From: Candidatus Cloacimonadota bacterium
GTDB taxonomy: Bacteria; Cloacimonadota; Cloacimonadia; Cloacimonadales; Cloacimonadaceae
Direction of reading: 5' to 3'
DNA: 64,000 nt
Assembly (NCBI GenBank): GCA_012728875.1
Contig: JAAYEF010000006.1
Coordinates: 1-64,000, forward strand
The notes under the pieces were generated by a model, which worked only from the letters and a program-made list of their open reading frames with translations, made no database searches and had not been told where the DNA came from. Both the position numbers and the translations under genes were made by a program. Below are positions 48,082 through 57,674 of this stretch, one piece after another; position 1 is the stretch's first letter; the number at the start of each line of letters is the position of its first letter.

Positions 48082-48180
48082 ATCACTTCTTAATCAAGCC
48101 TTAATCAAGTCTTAATAATTAACGCTTGATTAAGGCTTGATGATCACTTGATTAAGGCTTTCGGAGAAGGGTGACCCATC
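48082..48180 (+). repeat. Palindromic dispersed repeat, copy B
   Basis: In the 358-base gap between rpsG and the C10 peptidase. The first 60 bases from atcacttctt are identical to copy A, including the 49-base palindrome. The tail differs slightly (gatcac for aaccac, ggagaag for gggcaag) and ends gtgacccatc. Apart from this and the rpsG terminator the gap shows nothing recognisable. Confidence 0.9.
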
Positions 48181-48303
48181 TTGGAAACATCCGTGATTTG
48201 AAAGACTTTGGCAAACGAGAACTGTATTGAAAAAGTATCCCGGCACGGCAAAATCAAAGGCTTGGAACGCTAATTGCAAATTATATGCTTAGATGGAGGA
48301 ATC

Positions 48304-50577
48304 ATGAGATTCATGACCGTAACCAAGATTGCTTTTCTGGCGGGACTACTTTTGATCTTTGTCCTGCCCCTGGCCGCAGATTTTGTTGGCCCGGAACTTG
48401 CCATCCAAGCCGCACAAAACTGGCTTGTTGCCAGATATGGCATTGATGGGACAGCTCTGCCCACAGTCCAGACCTTTGCTGAGGGAAGTTTTTCCCCGTG
48501 TGATTTGAACTCTCCCAAAAACTGGTCAGATCAAGCCCTGATATATTTGGTCGGCTTTGATGATCAAGGATTCGCCTTGGTCTCAGCGCAGGATAATTCA
48601 ATCCCGATCCTGGCTTACGGCTCCAACCCGATAGGTGATTCCAAGCCTTTCCCGCCTGCTTTTTTGGAGTGGGTGGGAGCTTATGCCGCCCAGATCGAGG
48701 AAATAAACTCCCAAAAGATCGAACTGCCCGAGCATAAGGCTCAGTGGAGCCTCCTGCTTTCAGACAACTATGTTTCTCCCGTCCGCAGTGATCGTTCCAT
48801 CGTACCGCTATTGGCAACAACCTGGGATCAGGGCTGGCCTTATAATGAACTTTGTCCTGGTGATGACGCAGGCCCCGGTGGACGTGTTTACGCCGGCTGC
48901 GTTGCCACTGCCATGGCCATGATCATGAAATATTGGAGCCATCCGACAACCGGAGTGGGCAGTCACAGCTACTATGCCCACGGCTATGGCTATCAAAGCG
49001 CCAATTTTGGCAACACCACCTACCTTTGGGACGAGATGCCCAATTCCGTTGGAACTTCAAACATTCCCGTGGCAACTTTGCTTTACCACTGTGGCGTGGC
49101 TGTGGAAATGGGATATTCCCCCGATGGCTCAGGCGCCAACAGCGATGATGCGGCTTGGGCGATGGCACAGTATTTCCGATATCCGAACGCACAGATCAAA
49201 TGGCGGATGCAATATACAAACTCCCAGTGGCATACCATGATGCAGGATCAGCTGAACAACGGCAGCCCCATGTATTACAGCGGCTCCGGAAGTTCAGGTG
49301 GGCACGCCTTCTGTTTGGATGGATACGATGATCCAAACTACTACCATTTCAATTTTGGCTGGAGCGGACATTATAACGGATACTACTATATGGATGCCAT
49401 CACCGCTGGGGGAAGCAGCTTCAACGGTTGGAATTCAGCCATCATAAACACCATTCCGGAAAACTACAGCATTGCAAACACCCAAGTGAAACTCTCCTCA
49501 TCGGGCGGTGCCACGGTCGGATATCCTTTCAAGGTTTCCGTTTCCACCAATCCGCTGCTTGCTTCCTGGGGCGTGGACAACTATCAGCTTGTGTTGCTGT
49601 ATGATAGTGAAAACCTCGTTTTCAACGGCGCTTCCATCGAAAACACAATTTCCGCATCCGGTTATATGAGCGCGGTTGAAACCCAGCCGGGAACCATTCT
49701 GTTCACTTGGAACGGAAGTTCAAGCCTTGCCGGAGGAGGCACTTTGGTGGACTTCAATTTCACTCCGTCCGACACCGGCTCGTATCTTTTTGACATTCAA
49801 AACATGCTTTTCGATAACAGTCCGGTGAACAACACGGACTATTTGATTGTAACGGCGGGCGCCCCGGTTGCCAGCTTGGTGGAAAGCTCCATCAGCATGC
49901 CAAATGTAATGCATCTGGGCTACGGACAGATTGGCACCACACAATTGCAAACCACCTACCTTTTGCCTTCATGGAATGTGTCGCACTATGAAAGCAAGCT
50001 GAGCTTCGATCCCAGCAAGTTGGAATATGTTGAATACAACCTGGAGGGGACGCTCAGCGAAAATCTGGAACCTGAAGTCGTTTTGGAAAGCCCGGGATTG
50101 CTTTCCATAAATTGCGATCTTGATCAGCCCCTCACCGGCGAAGGCTCATTGATGCAACTCAAATTCCGCGCCATCGGAAACGCCAATGCCATCAGCCTGA
50201 CCCAGGTGACCCCCAGCGATTTCTTCTATAATTCCACCCAGATCACATCCTTGAGACCGTCAAACTTCATCCTGAGTCCGATAACTGCGGTTCAGGACGA
50301 GACTGCGCCGCCACCGCCTGAGTTAAATGTCTTCCCCAATCCGGTTTTTGATGAAGCCAGGCTGTGTTTTTCCGGCAGGAAAGAGCTTGATGCCAGAATC
50401 GATGTATTCAACCTGAAAGGACAAAAGCTCGATACCATCATCGTTCCCGGAAAAGAACGGGAAATCCTTTGGCAAGCTTCCGACCGATTTGGAAATCGGC
50501 TTGGCTCGGGAATATATTTGCTGCGTTGGCATGTGGGTGCTGAACAAGGAAGCACGCGCGTTCTGCTTATAAAATAG
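48304..50577 (+). CDS. Secreted C10 (streptopain-like) cysteine peptidase
   Basis: 757 residues from the ATG at 48304 (ggagga upstream). Signal peptide ~1-25; then a Spi-like propeptide (~30-150, DQALIYLVGFDDQGFALVSA). The catalytic domain has Cys199 in YAGCVATAMAMIMKYW and His334 in GGHAFCLDGYD, followed by FNFGWSGHYNG. Two cohesin-like beta-sandwiches follow (~390-510 and ~525-650). The last ~85 residues, from VFPNPVFDEARL, are a FlgD-like sorting domain. It is probably exported through a type IX-like route and degrades external protein, releasing amino acids for fermentation. Confidence 0.9.
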   Translation: MRFMTVTKIAFLAGLLLIFVLPLAADFVGPELAIQAAQNWLVARYGIDGTALPTVQTFAEGSFSPCDLNSPKNWSDQALIYLVGFDDQGFALVSAQDNSIPILAYGSNPIGDSKPFPPAFLEWVGAYAAQIEEINSQKIELPEHKAQWSLLLSDNYVSPVRSDRSIVPLLATTWDQGWPYNELCPGDDAGPGGRVYAGCVATAMAMIMKYWSHPTTGVGSHSYYAHGYGYQSANFGNTTYLWDEMPNSVGTSNIPVATLLYHCGVAVEMGYSPDGSGANSDDAAWAMAQYFRYPNAQIKWRMQYTNSQWHTMMQDQLNNGSPMYYSGSGSSGGHAFCLDGYDDPNYYHFNFGWSGHYNGYYYMDAITAGGSSFNGWNSAIINTIPENYSIANTQVKLSSSGGATVGYPFKVSVSTNPLLASWGVDNYQLVLLYDSENLVFNGASIENTISASGYMSAVETQPGTILFTWNGSSSLAGGGTLVDFNFTPSDTGSYLFDIQNMLFDNSPVNNTDYLIVTAGAPVASLVESSISMPNVMHLGYGQIGTTQLQTTYLLPSWNVSHYESKLSFDPSKLEYVEYNLEGTLSENLEPEVVLESPGLLSINCDLDQPLTGEGSLMQLKFRAIGNANAISLTQVTPSDFFYNSTQITSLRPSNFILSPITAVQDETAPPPPELNVFPNPVFDEARLCFSGRKELDARIDVFNLKGQKLDTIIVPGKEREILWQASDRFGNRLGSGIYLLRWHVGAEQGSTRVLLIK

Positions 50578-50600
50578 AAACTGCATCTGTGTAAAATATA

Positions 50601-50624
50601 AACCCGCCTCCGGGCGGGTTTTCT
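50601..50624 (+). terminator. Terminator after the C10 peptidase gene
   Basis: aacccgcc (50601-50608) pairs with ggcgggtt (50613-50620) around a 4-base loop, followed by ttctttatt. Confidence 0.85.
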
Positions 50625-50792
50625 TTATTCAAGCCATTTTGGGGAAGGAAAATCAAAAAGCGGGGCACAGGCTTGGTAATACAGCACACATGAAACCGTT
50701 TTTTACAAGACATTGAACCTCTTTGATCGGCTGAATTCAGTGAGCTTGGCGTATAATATTTTATAAATCCGGGTAATTTGCAAATATATTGC

Positions 50793-50820
50793 TTGACAAC
50801 AATACGCCGGGTGCAATAGT
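50793..50820 (+). promoter_or_regulatory. Possible promoter of the S8 peptidase
   Basis: TTGACA (50793-50798) with AATAGT after 16 bases. A perfect TATAAT at 50751-50756 lacks a matching -35 and may be a second start. Predicted leader ~25 bases with aaggag. Confidence 0.4.
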
Positions 50821-50851
50821 CGCAATCAGGATCGATACAAGGAGATCAACC

Positions 50852-53800
50852 ATGCGTAAAGCTTTGTTATTCTTGTCGGTAATCTTCTTTGTAAGCGTGG
50901 CACTGTCGGCTGTTGCAAAACCTGGCGAGGGAGGCGACAGGCCTGCCTTTGCCTCAGATCGCATTAAAATCAAACTTTCCTCGGACGCGAAATATCGCGC
51001 AGAACTTCCCCAGGACCTACTCAGCGAAAAAAGCAGTTTTGGCATTGCCAGCTTGGATTCCAGAATGGCGCGAAACGGCGGCTATAAGCTGAGACGAGCC
51101 CACCGCCGGGTGGATGATTATGCCTGGGAGCAGATGACCGGCTTCGACCGTTGGTTCATCATCCATCTGAATGGCAGTGTGAATGTTCAGGATGCTTTGA
51201 CGGATTTCCTGGAAGATCCAGAGGTTGAGGAAGCTGAATTGGAATATTTCATGTATCCTCAAGCTATTCCCAATGACCCCTATTATGCCAGCAACTGGGG
51301 GCATAACAACACGGGACAGTTTCCTTCTTGGCTATCGGGAAGTGGTTATACGGGTCCATTGGTGGGTACCTCCGGATGGGATACCAAAGCTCAAGAAGCT
51401 TGGAATTATGGCTACGGAAACTCAAATATCATTATCGCCATTATTGATACCGGCGTGGACCTGACGCATCCCGATTTGCGTCTGGTTGCAGGATATGATT
51501 TCGGGGACAATGACTCCAACCCAATGGACGATTCAGGTGATGCTGGGCATGGCACGCTGGCATCAGGAATTGCCGCAGCCAAAGCCAATAACAATCTGGG
51601 TGTGACTGGGATAGCCGGTGGCTGTAGCATCATGCCTCTGAAAGTGGCAGCCTCCAATGGTACTATGGCATTTACCTCGATTGCAAACGCCATTACTTAT
51701 GCAGCCGATAATGGTGCGCACGTGATCAGTATGAGTTTGGGTGCGCAAGGAACTACGTCGGATACAGCAGTTGATCCTACTTTAGCCTATGCGTACAACA
51801 AAGGTGTAGTCATTTTTGCTTCATCCGGAAACTATTATGATACTGCATATGTTCAAGGTGGAAACACAACGCAGGATTCCATGGGTTATCCGGCAAATAG
51901 TCAATATGTGATCAGCGTTGGAGCATCTTCGCCAACCGGCCAACGCAAGAGTTTCACTTCTTCTGATGGAGTGATATGGTACGGATCCTGTTATGGCACT
52001 GCCAATAAAGACAACAGGCTTGCTTTGGATATTATGGCGCCCACCGAACTTCCTTCCACCGACATGCAGGGAAATGCAGGCTGGAGTTCTAGCGATTATT
52101 ATTTTTACTTTGGCGGCACTTCCTGCGCAAGCCCTTATGCTGCTGGATGTGCAGCTTTGCTTCTTTCACAGGATAACACTCTCACTCCGGCTCAAATCCG
52201 CAACATCCTGACCAGCACGGCCACAGATATGACAATAGACGGCGGCGTAGGTTGGGATCAATATACCGGATATGGCATGGTAAATATTTATGCAGCATTG
52301 CAGTCTATAACGGGCGGTATTCCCAATCCAACAAGTTTTATTGCTTCAACCTATAGCACAAGCCAGATCGACATATCCTGGACAAAAAATGACAACAACG
52401 ACAATGTCCTCTTGGCATGGAGTCCCACTGGCACGTTCGGTACACCAGTTTCAGGTGCTTCTTATGATCCTGTGACGAACAATTCTATTCCGGGCGGGGG
52501 GATTGTGCTGTATAATGGAAGCCAAAACAATTTCAGCCATTTGGGGTTGAGCCCGAAGACAACCTATTATTATCGGGCTTGGTCGGTTCGTGATGTTGGC
52601 AAAGCATTGAATTATTCTTCCGGTGTGTCAATCAGCGCCACCACAGATATGGAACTCTCTGATGAAATAACGACCGTGCCCATCACCGGCAACATCTATA
52701 ATATCAATCAATATCTCCCGATTATGGCGTATTATACATATTCCTACTCTCAACAAATATATACACCGGAACTTGTGGGACCAGGTGGGAAAATCACCAA
52801 ACTAAGATTCCAGTATTGGAACAATTTCCAGGCAACGAACAGCAATAACTGGACGATATATTTTGCTCATACGTCTAAGACGGATTTTTCAGAAAATATG
52901 GATTATATTCCGTTGTCGAGCCTGACTCAGGTTTATAGCGGTACCTTCACGATGCCAAGTACCTACGGCTGGCTTGAATTTACATTGCAGACACCTTTCA
53001 CATATAACGGAACCGACAACCTTGTGATTGCAGTGGATGAGAACTCTGCAGGTTATCACAATAATTCATCCGGAACTTTATGGGGTTCATGGCCTTATGG
53101 AACGTATCCCGCTTTGGTTTTTTTCCAGGATGGATCCAATATCGATCCCGCAAATCCATCTGCGTCAAACCAAGGAAGAGCGGCTTTTGTGCCCAAAGTT
53201 CAGTTTGATATACAGCGTGAAATAGTAAATCCAATCACATCGTTTCCCACGACCTGGAGCTTTGACGAAAGCTATTTTCCCCCTCAAGGCTGGCTGGATC
53301 TGAATACAAGCGGTTCAACCGGCGGTGTGTGGAACGGAGTGACGGCTGCTGATGTTTCAGCCGGTGACAGCCCATCCATGGCAACAGCTGGAACTCATAG
53401 TGGGAGCGGAATGGCCAGCTTCCACTCATATTTGTATGCACCGGGAACAAAAGGAATTTTGGCAACTCCTCCCATCAATTTTTGGGGGTCGGAATCCTCT
53501 GTATCGTTTTGGATGTACCGCGATAACAATGATACTACAACTGCAGATCGTGTGAATGTCTATTTCAACACAACAGCCAACCTGAATGGCACTCCAGTGC
53601 TGCTTGGAACGGTGCATAGAAGTTACACTCTAGCGCCTGTAGAAGCATCTGCTGGCTGGTTCGAATATTCGTATCTGCTTCCTGCCGGGACCAAGGCAGT
53701 GGGCCACATCATATTTGAAGGCGTGGACGCATCTCAAATTGTTAACGGTTACAATATGTTCATAGACGATGTAACCATATTTTCCGACCAACCCCTGCCT

Positions 53801-54406
53801 GTTCAGCTTTCATCCTTCACCGCAGCCATTTCCGCGGATAATTACGTGAACCTGAATTGGGTTACCCAAACTGAAACGGATGTGCTGGGCTTCTACGTTT
53901 TGCGCAACAACTCCGACGATTTATCCTCTGCAATCACGGTCAGTCCATTGATTCAGGCAACCAACACATCTTCGCAGCAGAGCTACATCTTCACCGATCG
54001 CGAGCTGTTCCAAGAAGGAACTTACTACTATTGGCTGCAAAACTCCGATTTGGATGGCAGCGTTGGGTTCCATGGACCTGCCAGCATAGCCTATTCCACC
54101 TTGGATGTGGGCACGCCGGAAATACCCTTGGTAACGGAATTGGCCCCGGTTTATCCCAATCCCTTCAACCCGGTGGCTCACATTCCATACAGCCTGAAGG
54201 ATGCCGCAGCGGTCACTTTTGAGATTTACAACGTTCGCGGTCAGGTTTTGCGCCACATCAACGCCGGTGAAAAAAGCCCGGGCAAATACCAGGCACTTTG
54301 GGACGGCTGCGATGACAGCGGACGTGAATGCAGCACCGGAATCTATTATGTGCGTATGACCGCTGGAGATTATGTGCAATCCCGAAAAATGATTTTGTGC
54401 AAATAA
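50852..54406 (+). CDS. Secreted subtilisin-family (S8) serine peptidase
   Basis: 1184 residues; ATG at 50852 has aaggag upstream and opens a signal peptide (RKALLFLSVIFFVSVALSAV). A propeptide runs to ~155. The catalytic triad is Asp199 (AIIDTGVDLTHPD), His233 (GHGTLASGIAA) and Ser424 (GGTSCASPYAAG). A fibronectin-type domain follows (~490-590), then two beta-rich modules (~600-980), and the end from YPNPFNPVAHIPYSL is a FlgD-like sorting domain. It is an exported protease, the second of three in this stretch. Confidence 0.93.
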   Translation: MRKALLFLSVIFFVSVALSAVAKPGEGGDRPAFASDRIKIKLSSDAKYRAELPQDLLSEKSSFGIASLDSRMARNGGYKLRRAHRRVDDYAWEQMTGFDRWFIIHLNGSVNVQDALTDFLEDPEVEEAELEYFMYPQAIPNDPYYASNWGHNNTGQFPSWLSGSGYTGPLVGTSGWDTKAQEAWNYGYGNSNIIIAIIDTGVDLTHPDLRLVAGYDFGDNDSNPMDDSGDAGHGTLASGIAAAKANNNLGVTGIAGGCSIMPLKVAASNGTMAFTSIANAITYAADNGAHVISMSLGAQGTTSDTAVDPTLAYAYNKGVVIFASSGNYYDTAYVQGGNTTQDSMGYPANSQYVISVGASSPTGQRKSFTSSDGVIWYGSCYGTANKDNRLALDIMAPTELPSTDMQGNAGWSSSDYYFYFGGTSCASPYAAGCAALLLSQDNTLTPAQIRNILTSTATDMTIDGGVGWDQYTGYGMVNIYAALQSITGGIPNPTSFIASTYSTSQIDISWTKNDNNDNVLLAWSPTGTFGTPVSGASYDPVTNNSIPGGGIVLYNGSQNNFSHLGLSPKTTYYYRAWSVRDVGKALNYSSGVSISATTDMELSDEITTVPITGNIYNINQYLPIMAYYTYSYSQQIYTPELVGPGGKITKLRFQYWNNFQATNSNNWTIYFAHTSKTDFSENMDYIPLSSLTQVYSGTFTMPSTYGWLEFTLQTPFTYNGTDNLVIAVDENSAGYHNNSSGTLWGSWPYGTYPALVFFQDGSNIDPANPSASNQGRAAFVPKVQFDIQREIVNPITSFPTTWSFDESYFPPQGWLDLNTSGSTGGVWNGVTAADVSAGDSPSMATAGTHSGSGMASFHSYLYAPGTKGILATPPINFWGSESSVSFWMYRDNNDTTTADRVNVYFNTTANLNGTPVLLGTVHRSYTLAPVEASAGWFEYSYLLPAGTKAVGHIIFEGVDASQIVNGYNMFIDDVTIFSDQPLPVQLSSFTAAISADNYVNLNWVTQTETDVLGFYVLRNNSDDLSSAITVSPLIQATNTSSQQSYIFTDRELFQEGTYYYWLQNSDLDGSVGFHGPASIAYSTLDVGTPEIPLVTELAPVYPNPFNPVAHIPYSLKDAAAVTFEIYNVRGQVLRHINAGEKSPGKYQALWDGCDDSGRECSTGIYYVRMTAGDYVQSRKMILCK

Positions 54407-54430
54407 ACCATCTCTCATAAGACACTCCTG

Positions 54431-54464
54431 CCGGCTTGGAACCAAGGTTTCAGGCCGGTTTTTT
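54431..54464 (+). terminator. Terminator after the S8 peptidase gene
   Basis: A 12-bp stem (ccggcttggaac at 54431-54442, gtttcaggccgg at 54447-54458, two wobble pairs) with loop caag, then six Ts. Confidence 0.88.
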
Positions 54465-54695
54465 GGCTCTTTTCCAGTGGTTGATTTGGGGATCTTTGGC
54501 ATATATACTGAATCAACTCGACGCATACTTTCGCTTATGATAATTCAGTTTGGAAGCTCATAACTCTTTCAGAACAGTGGATAATATCCGAAGCAGCAGC
54601 ATTGCAGGGTAGAACCGACAAAAAGGAAATGATTGACAAAAGCATAGCGCCCACTGAAGTTGATTGAAAATAAAATAAACAGGACAGGAGGATGA

Positions 54696-55775
54696 ATGTC
54701 CCAGCTTATTCTTGCCATAAATCCCGGATCAACTTCAACCAAAATTGCCGTATTCGATGGCGAAAAGCCTGTGTTTGAAAAAACGCTGCGTCACGACCCG
54801 GCAGAGCTCGAGCCTTGGCCAAATATCATTGATCAATTTGAATTTCGCAAAAACCTGGTGCTTGAAGCGATGGAAGAGCATAATGTTCGTCCGGAAGATC
54901 TTGTTGCCGTTGTAGGACGTGGTGGCCTGATCCGCCCCGTTCCGGGCGGCACTTTCCACATCAATGAAGCCATGAAACGCGACCTGCGCGACCCTTCGCT
55001 TTGGGGGCGCACCCACGCTTCCGCGCTTGGCGCCTTCATCGCCGACGCCATCGCCAGTGAGTTTGGCATTCCCGGCTTCATCGTGGACCCCGTGGTGGTG
55101 GATGAATTCGAAGATATCGCACGCATCTCAGGCATTCCGGAGATCGAAAGAAAGTCGCTTTTGCACGCTCTCAACATTCGCTACATTGCACGCCTGATGG
55201 CACGCGAACTGGGCAAAGAACTGGACGATGTAAACCTCATCGGAGTCCACATGGGCGGCGGCATCTCCGTTGCAGCCATCAAAAACGGCCGTGTGGTGGA
55301 TGTCAACAACGCTCTGCTCGGCATGGGACCCTTTTCTCCGCAACGTGCCGGAGCCCTGCCCATCGGCGACTTGCTTGAACTTGCATACAGCGGCAAATAC
55401 ACTCATGGCGAATTGGTGAAATATCTGACCAAAACCGGCGGCTTCTCGGCCTATCTGGGCACGGACAGCGGAATTGAGGTCAGCAAACGCATTCAAGCCG
55501 GAGATGAAAGAGCAATTCTGATCACCAACGCCATGTGCTACCAGGTTGCCAAGGAAGTGGGAGCCTGCGCCACAGTCCTCAGCGGAAAAGTGGATGCCAT
55601 TTTTATGAGCGGCGGCTTGGTTTACAATGAATACATTGTGGACCAGATTCGTTCCCGTGTGGGCTTCATCGCTCCTCTGCACCTGTATCCTGGCGAACGC
55701 GAAATGGAAGCTCTTGCCCAGGGTGGACTGCGCGTTTTGAACGGCACCGAAGAGGCAATGGAGTATAATCAATAA
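54696..55775 (+). CDS. buk: Butyrate kinase
   Basis: 359 residues, ATG preceded by aggagg. The acetate/butyrate kinase fold is clear: LAINPGSTSTKIAVF, GRGGLIRPVPGGT, GVHMGGGISVAAI and DAIFMSGGLVYNE. The short GGxxRPxxGGxY-type signature and the length separate it from acetate kinase. It makes ATP from butyryl (or isobutyryl) phosphate. No phosphotransbutyrylase lies next to it here, and the next gene is a peptidase, so the substrate may come from amino-acid fermentation. A TTGACA at 54633 with a poor -10 could drive it. Confidence 0.92.
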   Translation: MSQLILAINPGSTSTKIAVFDGEKPVFEKTLRHDPAELEPWPNIIDQFEFRKNLVLEAMEEHNVRPEDLVAVVGRGGLIRPVPGGTFHINEAMKRDLRDPSLWGRTHASALGAFIADAIASEFGIPGFIVDPVVVDEFEDIARISGIPEIERKSLLHALNIRYIARLMARELGKELDDVNLIGVHMGGGISVAAIKNGRVVDVNNALLGMGPFSPQRAGALPIGDLLELAYSGKYTHGELVKYLTKTGGFSAYLGTDSGIEVSKRIQAGDERAILITNAMCYQVAKEVGACATVLSGKVDAIFMSGGLVYNEYIVDQIRSRVGFIAPLHLYPGEREMEALAQGGLRVLNGTEEAMEYNQ

Positions 55776-55796
55776 TATGAAAATGCGGGGGAAACA

Positions 55797-57512
55797 GTGA
55801 AACAAGCTCTGCTGATCCTTCTGGGATTGGTTTTGCTGTTTCCCGCAGCCGCTGCGGATTGGACCATCCTGGTCTATATGGCGGCTGATAACAATCTCTG
55901 GCCAAATGCGGTGCGAAACATCAATGAGATGGAATCCGCCGCCATTCCATCGGGTACGGAAATAATCGTCCAAACCGATATGCCCGAATACTCCGACTAC
56001 CCGGGCTGCCAACGTCGCAGAATCCGGCGGGATTATTCACCATACATCATGTCCACAGTGCTGGAGGATCTCGGCACCGTCAACAGCGGCGACCCAAACA
56101 CCCTGAAGGATTTCATCAACTGGGGTTTTCAGAAATACCCCGCCCAACGAAAGATGGTGGTGATCTGGGGTCACGGGGATAATTGGTTCAAAAGTGACAA
56201 TTGGAAATGGATCTGCCCCGATGAGGATGCTGAGGACCTGATCAGCGTCTCAGAGGGAGAACTGAAGCAAGCTCTGACTGGCATTCCGCATTTGGATATT
56301 CTGCTTTTTGACTCCTGCAGCATGCAAAGTCTTGAGGTTTTGGCTGAAGTGATGCACGCCGCGGATATCGTTATCGGCAGCGAGGAACAGGTTCCATCCG
56401 CAGGCTTTCCATATCAGGAAATTGTTCCGCTTTTCGCTGACTTGGATGCCGAAACAGTTGCCACCCAGATCTGTCAGAAATATCTGGACTCCTACCTTCC
56501 CGGAGGCAGCCACAATCCCTACGGATTCGTGCTTCCCGTCACCTGTTCAGCCATCAGGACTTCAGCATTATCTGCATTTTATGAAACTTGGAAAAGCTTT
56601 TTTCTATCGCGCGAGATCCATTTTTTCCCCTCATCTTTGGCAGCAGTGCGTGAAAAACTTTGGGAAATGAATACAGCCTACAACGATGTGGATGTGGGCG
56701 AGCTTTTAAGTGAGCTGCAGGCAATTTACAGTTGGCCGTGGGAAAATCCGCTACTCGAGGCATTGGTGCAAAAATGGGAAGCCTGTGTTTTGACATCCGG
56801 GTCATTAGACATTGACCATAATGTGGGCTCCGCCGCAGTTTGGTTTCCCCGCCATCAGCAACACTATGACGTTTGGTGGCAGCGGTATGCCAAGCTCGAT
56901 TTTGCACGCTATCGATGGTTTCAAATGTTGCACAGGGTTTATGGACCGCATGGCAAACCTCCAAGACCGGAACTGGTTTCCATCAGGCAGGTTTTGGATT
57001 CCCACTGGATCGAACTGCGTCAGCCGGATTATCCAGATTCTTTATGGTATACGGTGGTGACACGTCCTTATCAAGATGGTGCTCAAGCAATTTTTCTCAC
57101 CCCCCAATTTGGTCAGCAAAACTTCAGTTTTTCACTTCCACACGGTAACTGGCAATGGCTGGAGATCAGAAGCGTAAGCCCTTGGAGCCCTGATTCCGAC
57201 TCACTTGTGGTTACTTTGGAATATGTGGATCCCGAGTTTGAACTTTTGGTGAGCCCCAATCCTGCCTGGGACAGGTCTCGGGCAACGGCACGCTGGTTTT
57301 TGCCAGCAGGAATCACCGGAAGGCTGGAACTGGCTTTATATAACTCACGTGGTCAGAAAGTGTTAAATAAAGTTGTTGACCAGCCGGAGGCGGGAGAAGG
57401 TTTTTGGCTGCTGGCCACGGAGCCGGAATTCCACAAACTGGGACGTGGAACTTTCATCCTCAGCTTAAAAATTGGTAATAATACTCTTGTCCGAAAGTTC
57501 GCAATTCCTTGA
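55797..57512 (+). CDS. Secreted clostripain-like (C11) cysteine peptidase
   Basis: 571 residues, GTG start at 55797 with a gggga site; signal peptide to ~18. The clostripain domain opens with DWTILVYMAADNNL. Catalytic His126 lies in WGHGDNW and Cys174 in LLFDSCSM. The last ~90 residues (VSPNPAWDRS, YNSRGQKVLN) form a weaker FlgD-like sorting domain. C11 peptidases cut after Arg or Lys. It follows buk by 21 bases, so they may be cotranscribed. Confidence 0.88.
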   Translation: MKQALLILLGLVLLFPAAAADWTILVYMAADNNLWPNAVRNINEMESAAIPSGTEIIVQTDMPEYSDYPGCQRRRIRRDYSPYIMSTVLEDLGTVNSGDPNTLKDFINWGFQKYPAQRKMVVIWGHGDNWFKSDNWKWICPDEDAEDLISVSEGELKQALTGIPHLDILLFDSCSMQSLEVLAEVMHAADIVIGSEEQVPSAGFPYQEIVPLFADLDAETVATQICQKYLDSYLPGGSHNPYGFVLPVTCSAIRTSALSAFYETWKSFFLSREIHFFPSSLAAVREKLWEMNTAYNDVDVGELLSELQAIYSWPWENPLLEALVQKWEACVLTSGSLDIDHNVGSAAVWFPRHQQHYDVWWQRYAKLDFARYRWFQMLHRVYGPHGKPPRPELVSIRQVLDSHWIELRQPDYPDSLWYTVVTRPYQDGAQAIFLTPQFGQQNFSFSLPHGNWQWLEIRSVSPWSPDSDSLVVTLEYVDPEFELLVSPNPAWDRSRATARWFLPAGITGRLELALYNSRGQKVLNKVVDQPEAGEGFWLLATEPEFHKLGRGTFILSLKIGNNTLVRKFAIP

Positions 57513-57533
57513 AAAATACAGCCTTGTGAAAAC

Positions 57534-57651
57534 TGTGGATAAGTTGTGGATAAGTTTGGGGTTAAATTATATGGAACAGATAACAGCCTGCAAAACAATG
57601 AGTTATAAAATGTGGATAATCCACCGCTTTTGTGGATAAGTTCGTAGATAA
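57534..57651 (+). other. DnaA-box cluster, candidate replication origin
   Basis: Four perfect copies of the DnaA box (TGTGGATAA, reverse complement of TTATCCACA) lie at 57534-57542, 57545-57553, 57611-57619 and 57631-57639, all in the same direction. A weaker copy (CGTAGATAA) is at 57643-57651. The intervening DNA is A/T-rich (gttaaattatat). The box at 57611 is part of the palindrome gtggataatccac. The gap lies between the C11 peptidase and an RNA methyltransferase gene, with no dnaA nearby. Confidence 0.6.
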
Positions 57652-57674
57652 CTGAAAATCAGGAGATTGGAAAC

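Noticed and set aside
48262-48289. TTGGAA-16-TATGCT as a promoter for the C10 peptidase
   Set aside because: It would place the transcription start within the ribosome site, only ~8 bases before the ATG.
50751-50756. Perfect TATAAT upstream of the S8 peptidase
   Set aside because: No acceptable -35 at 16-18 bases; kept only as a remark under the nearer TTGACA promoter.
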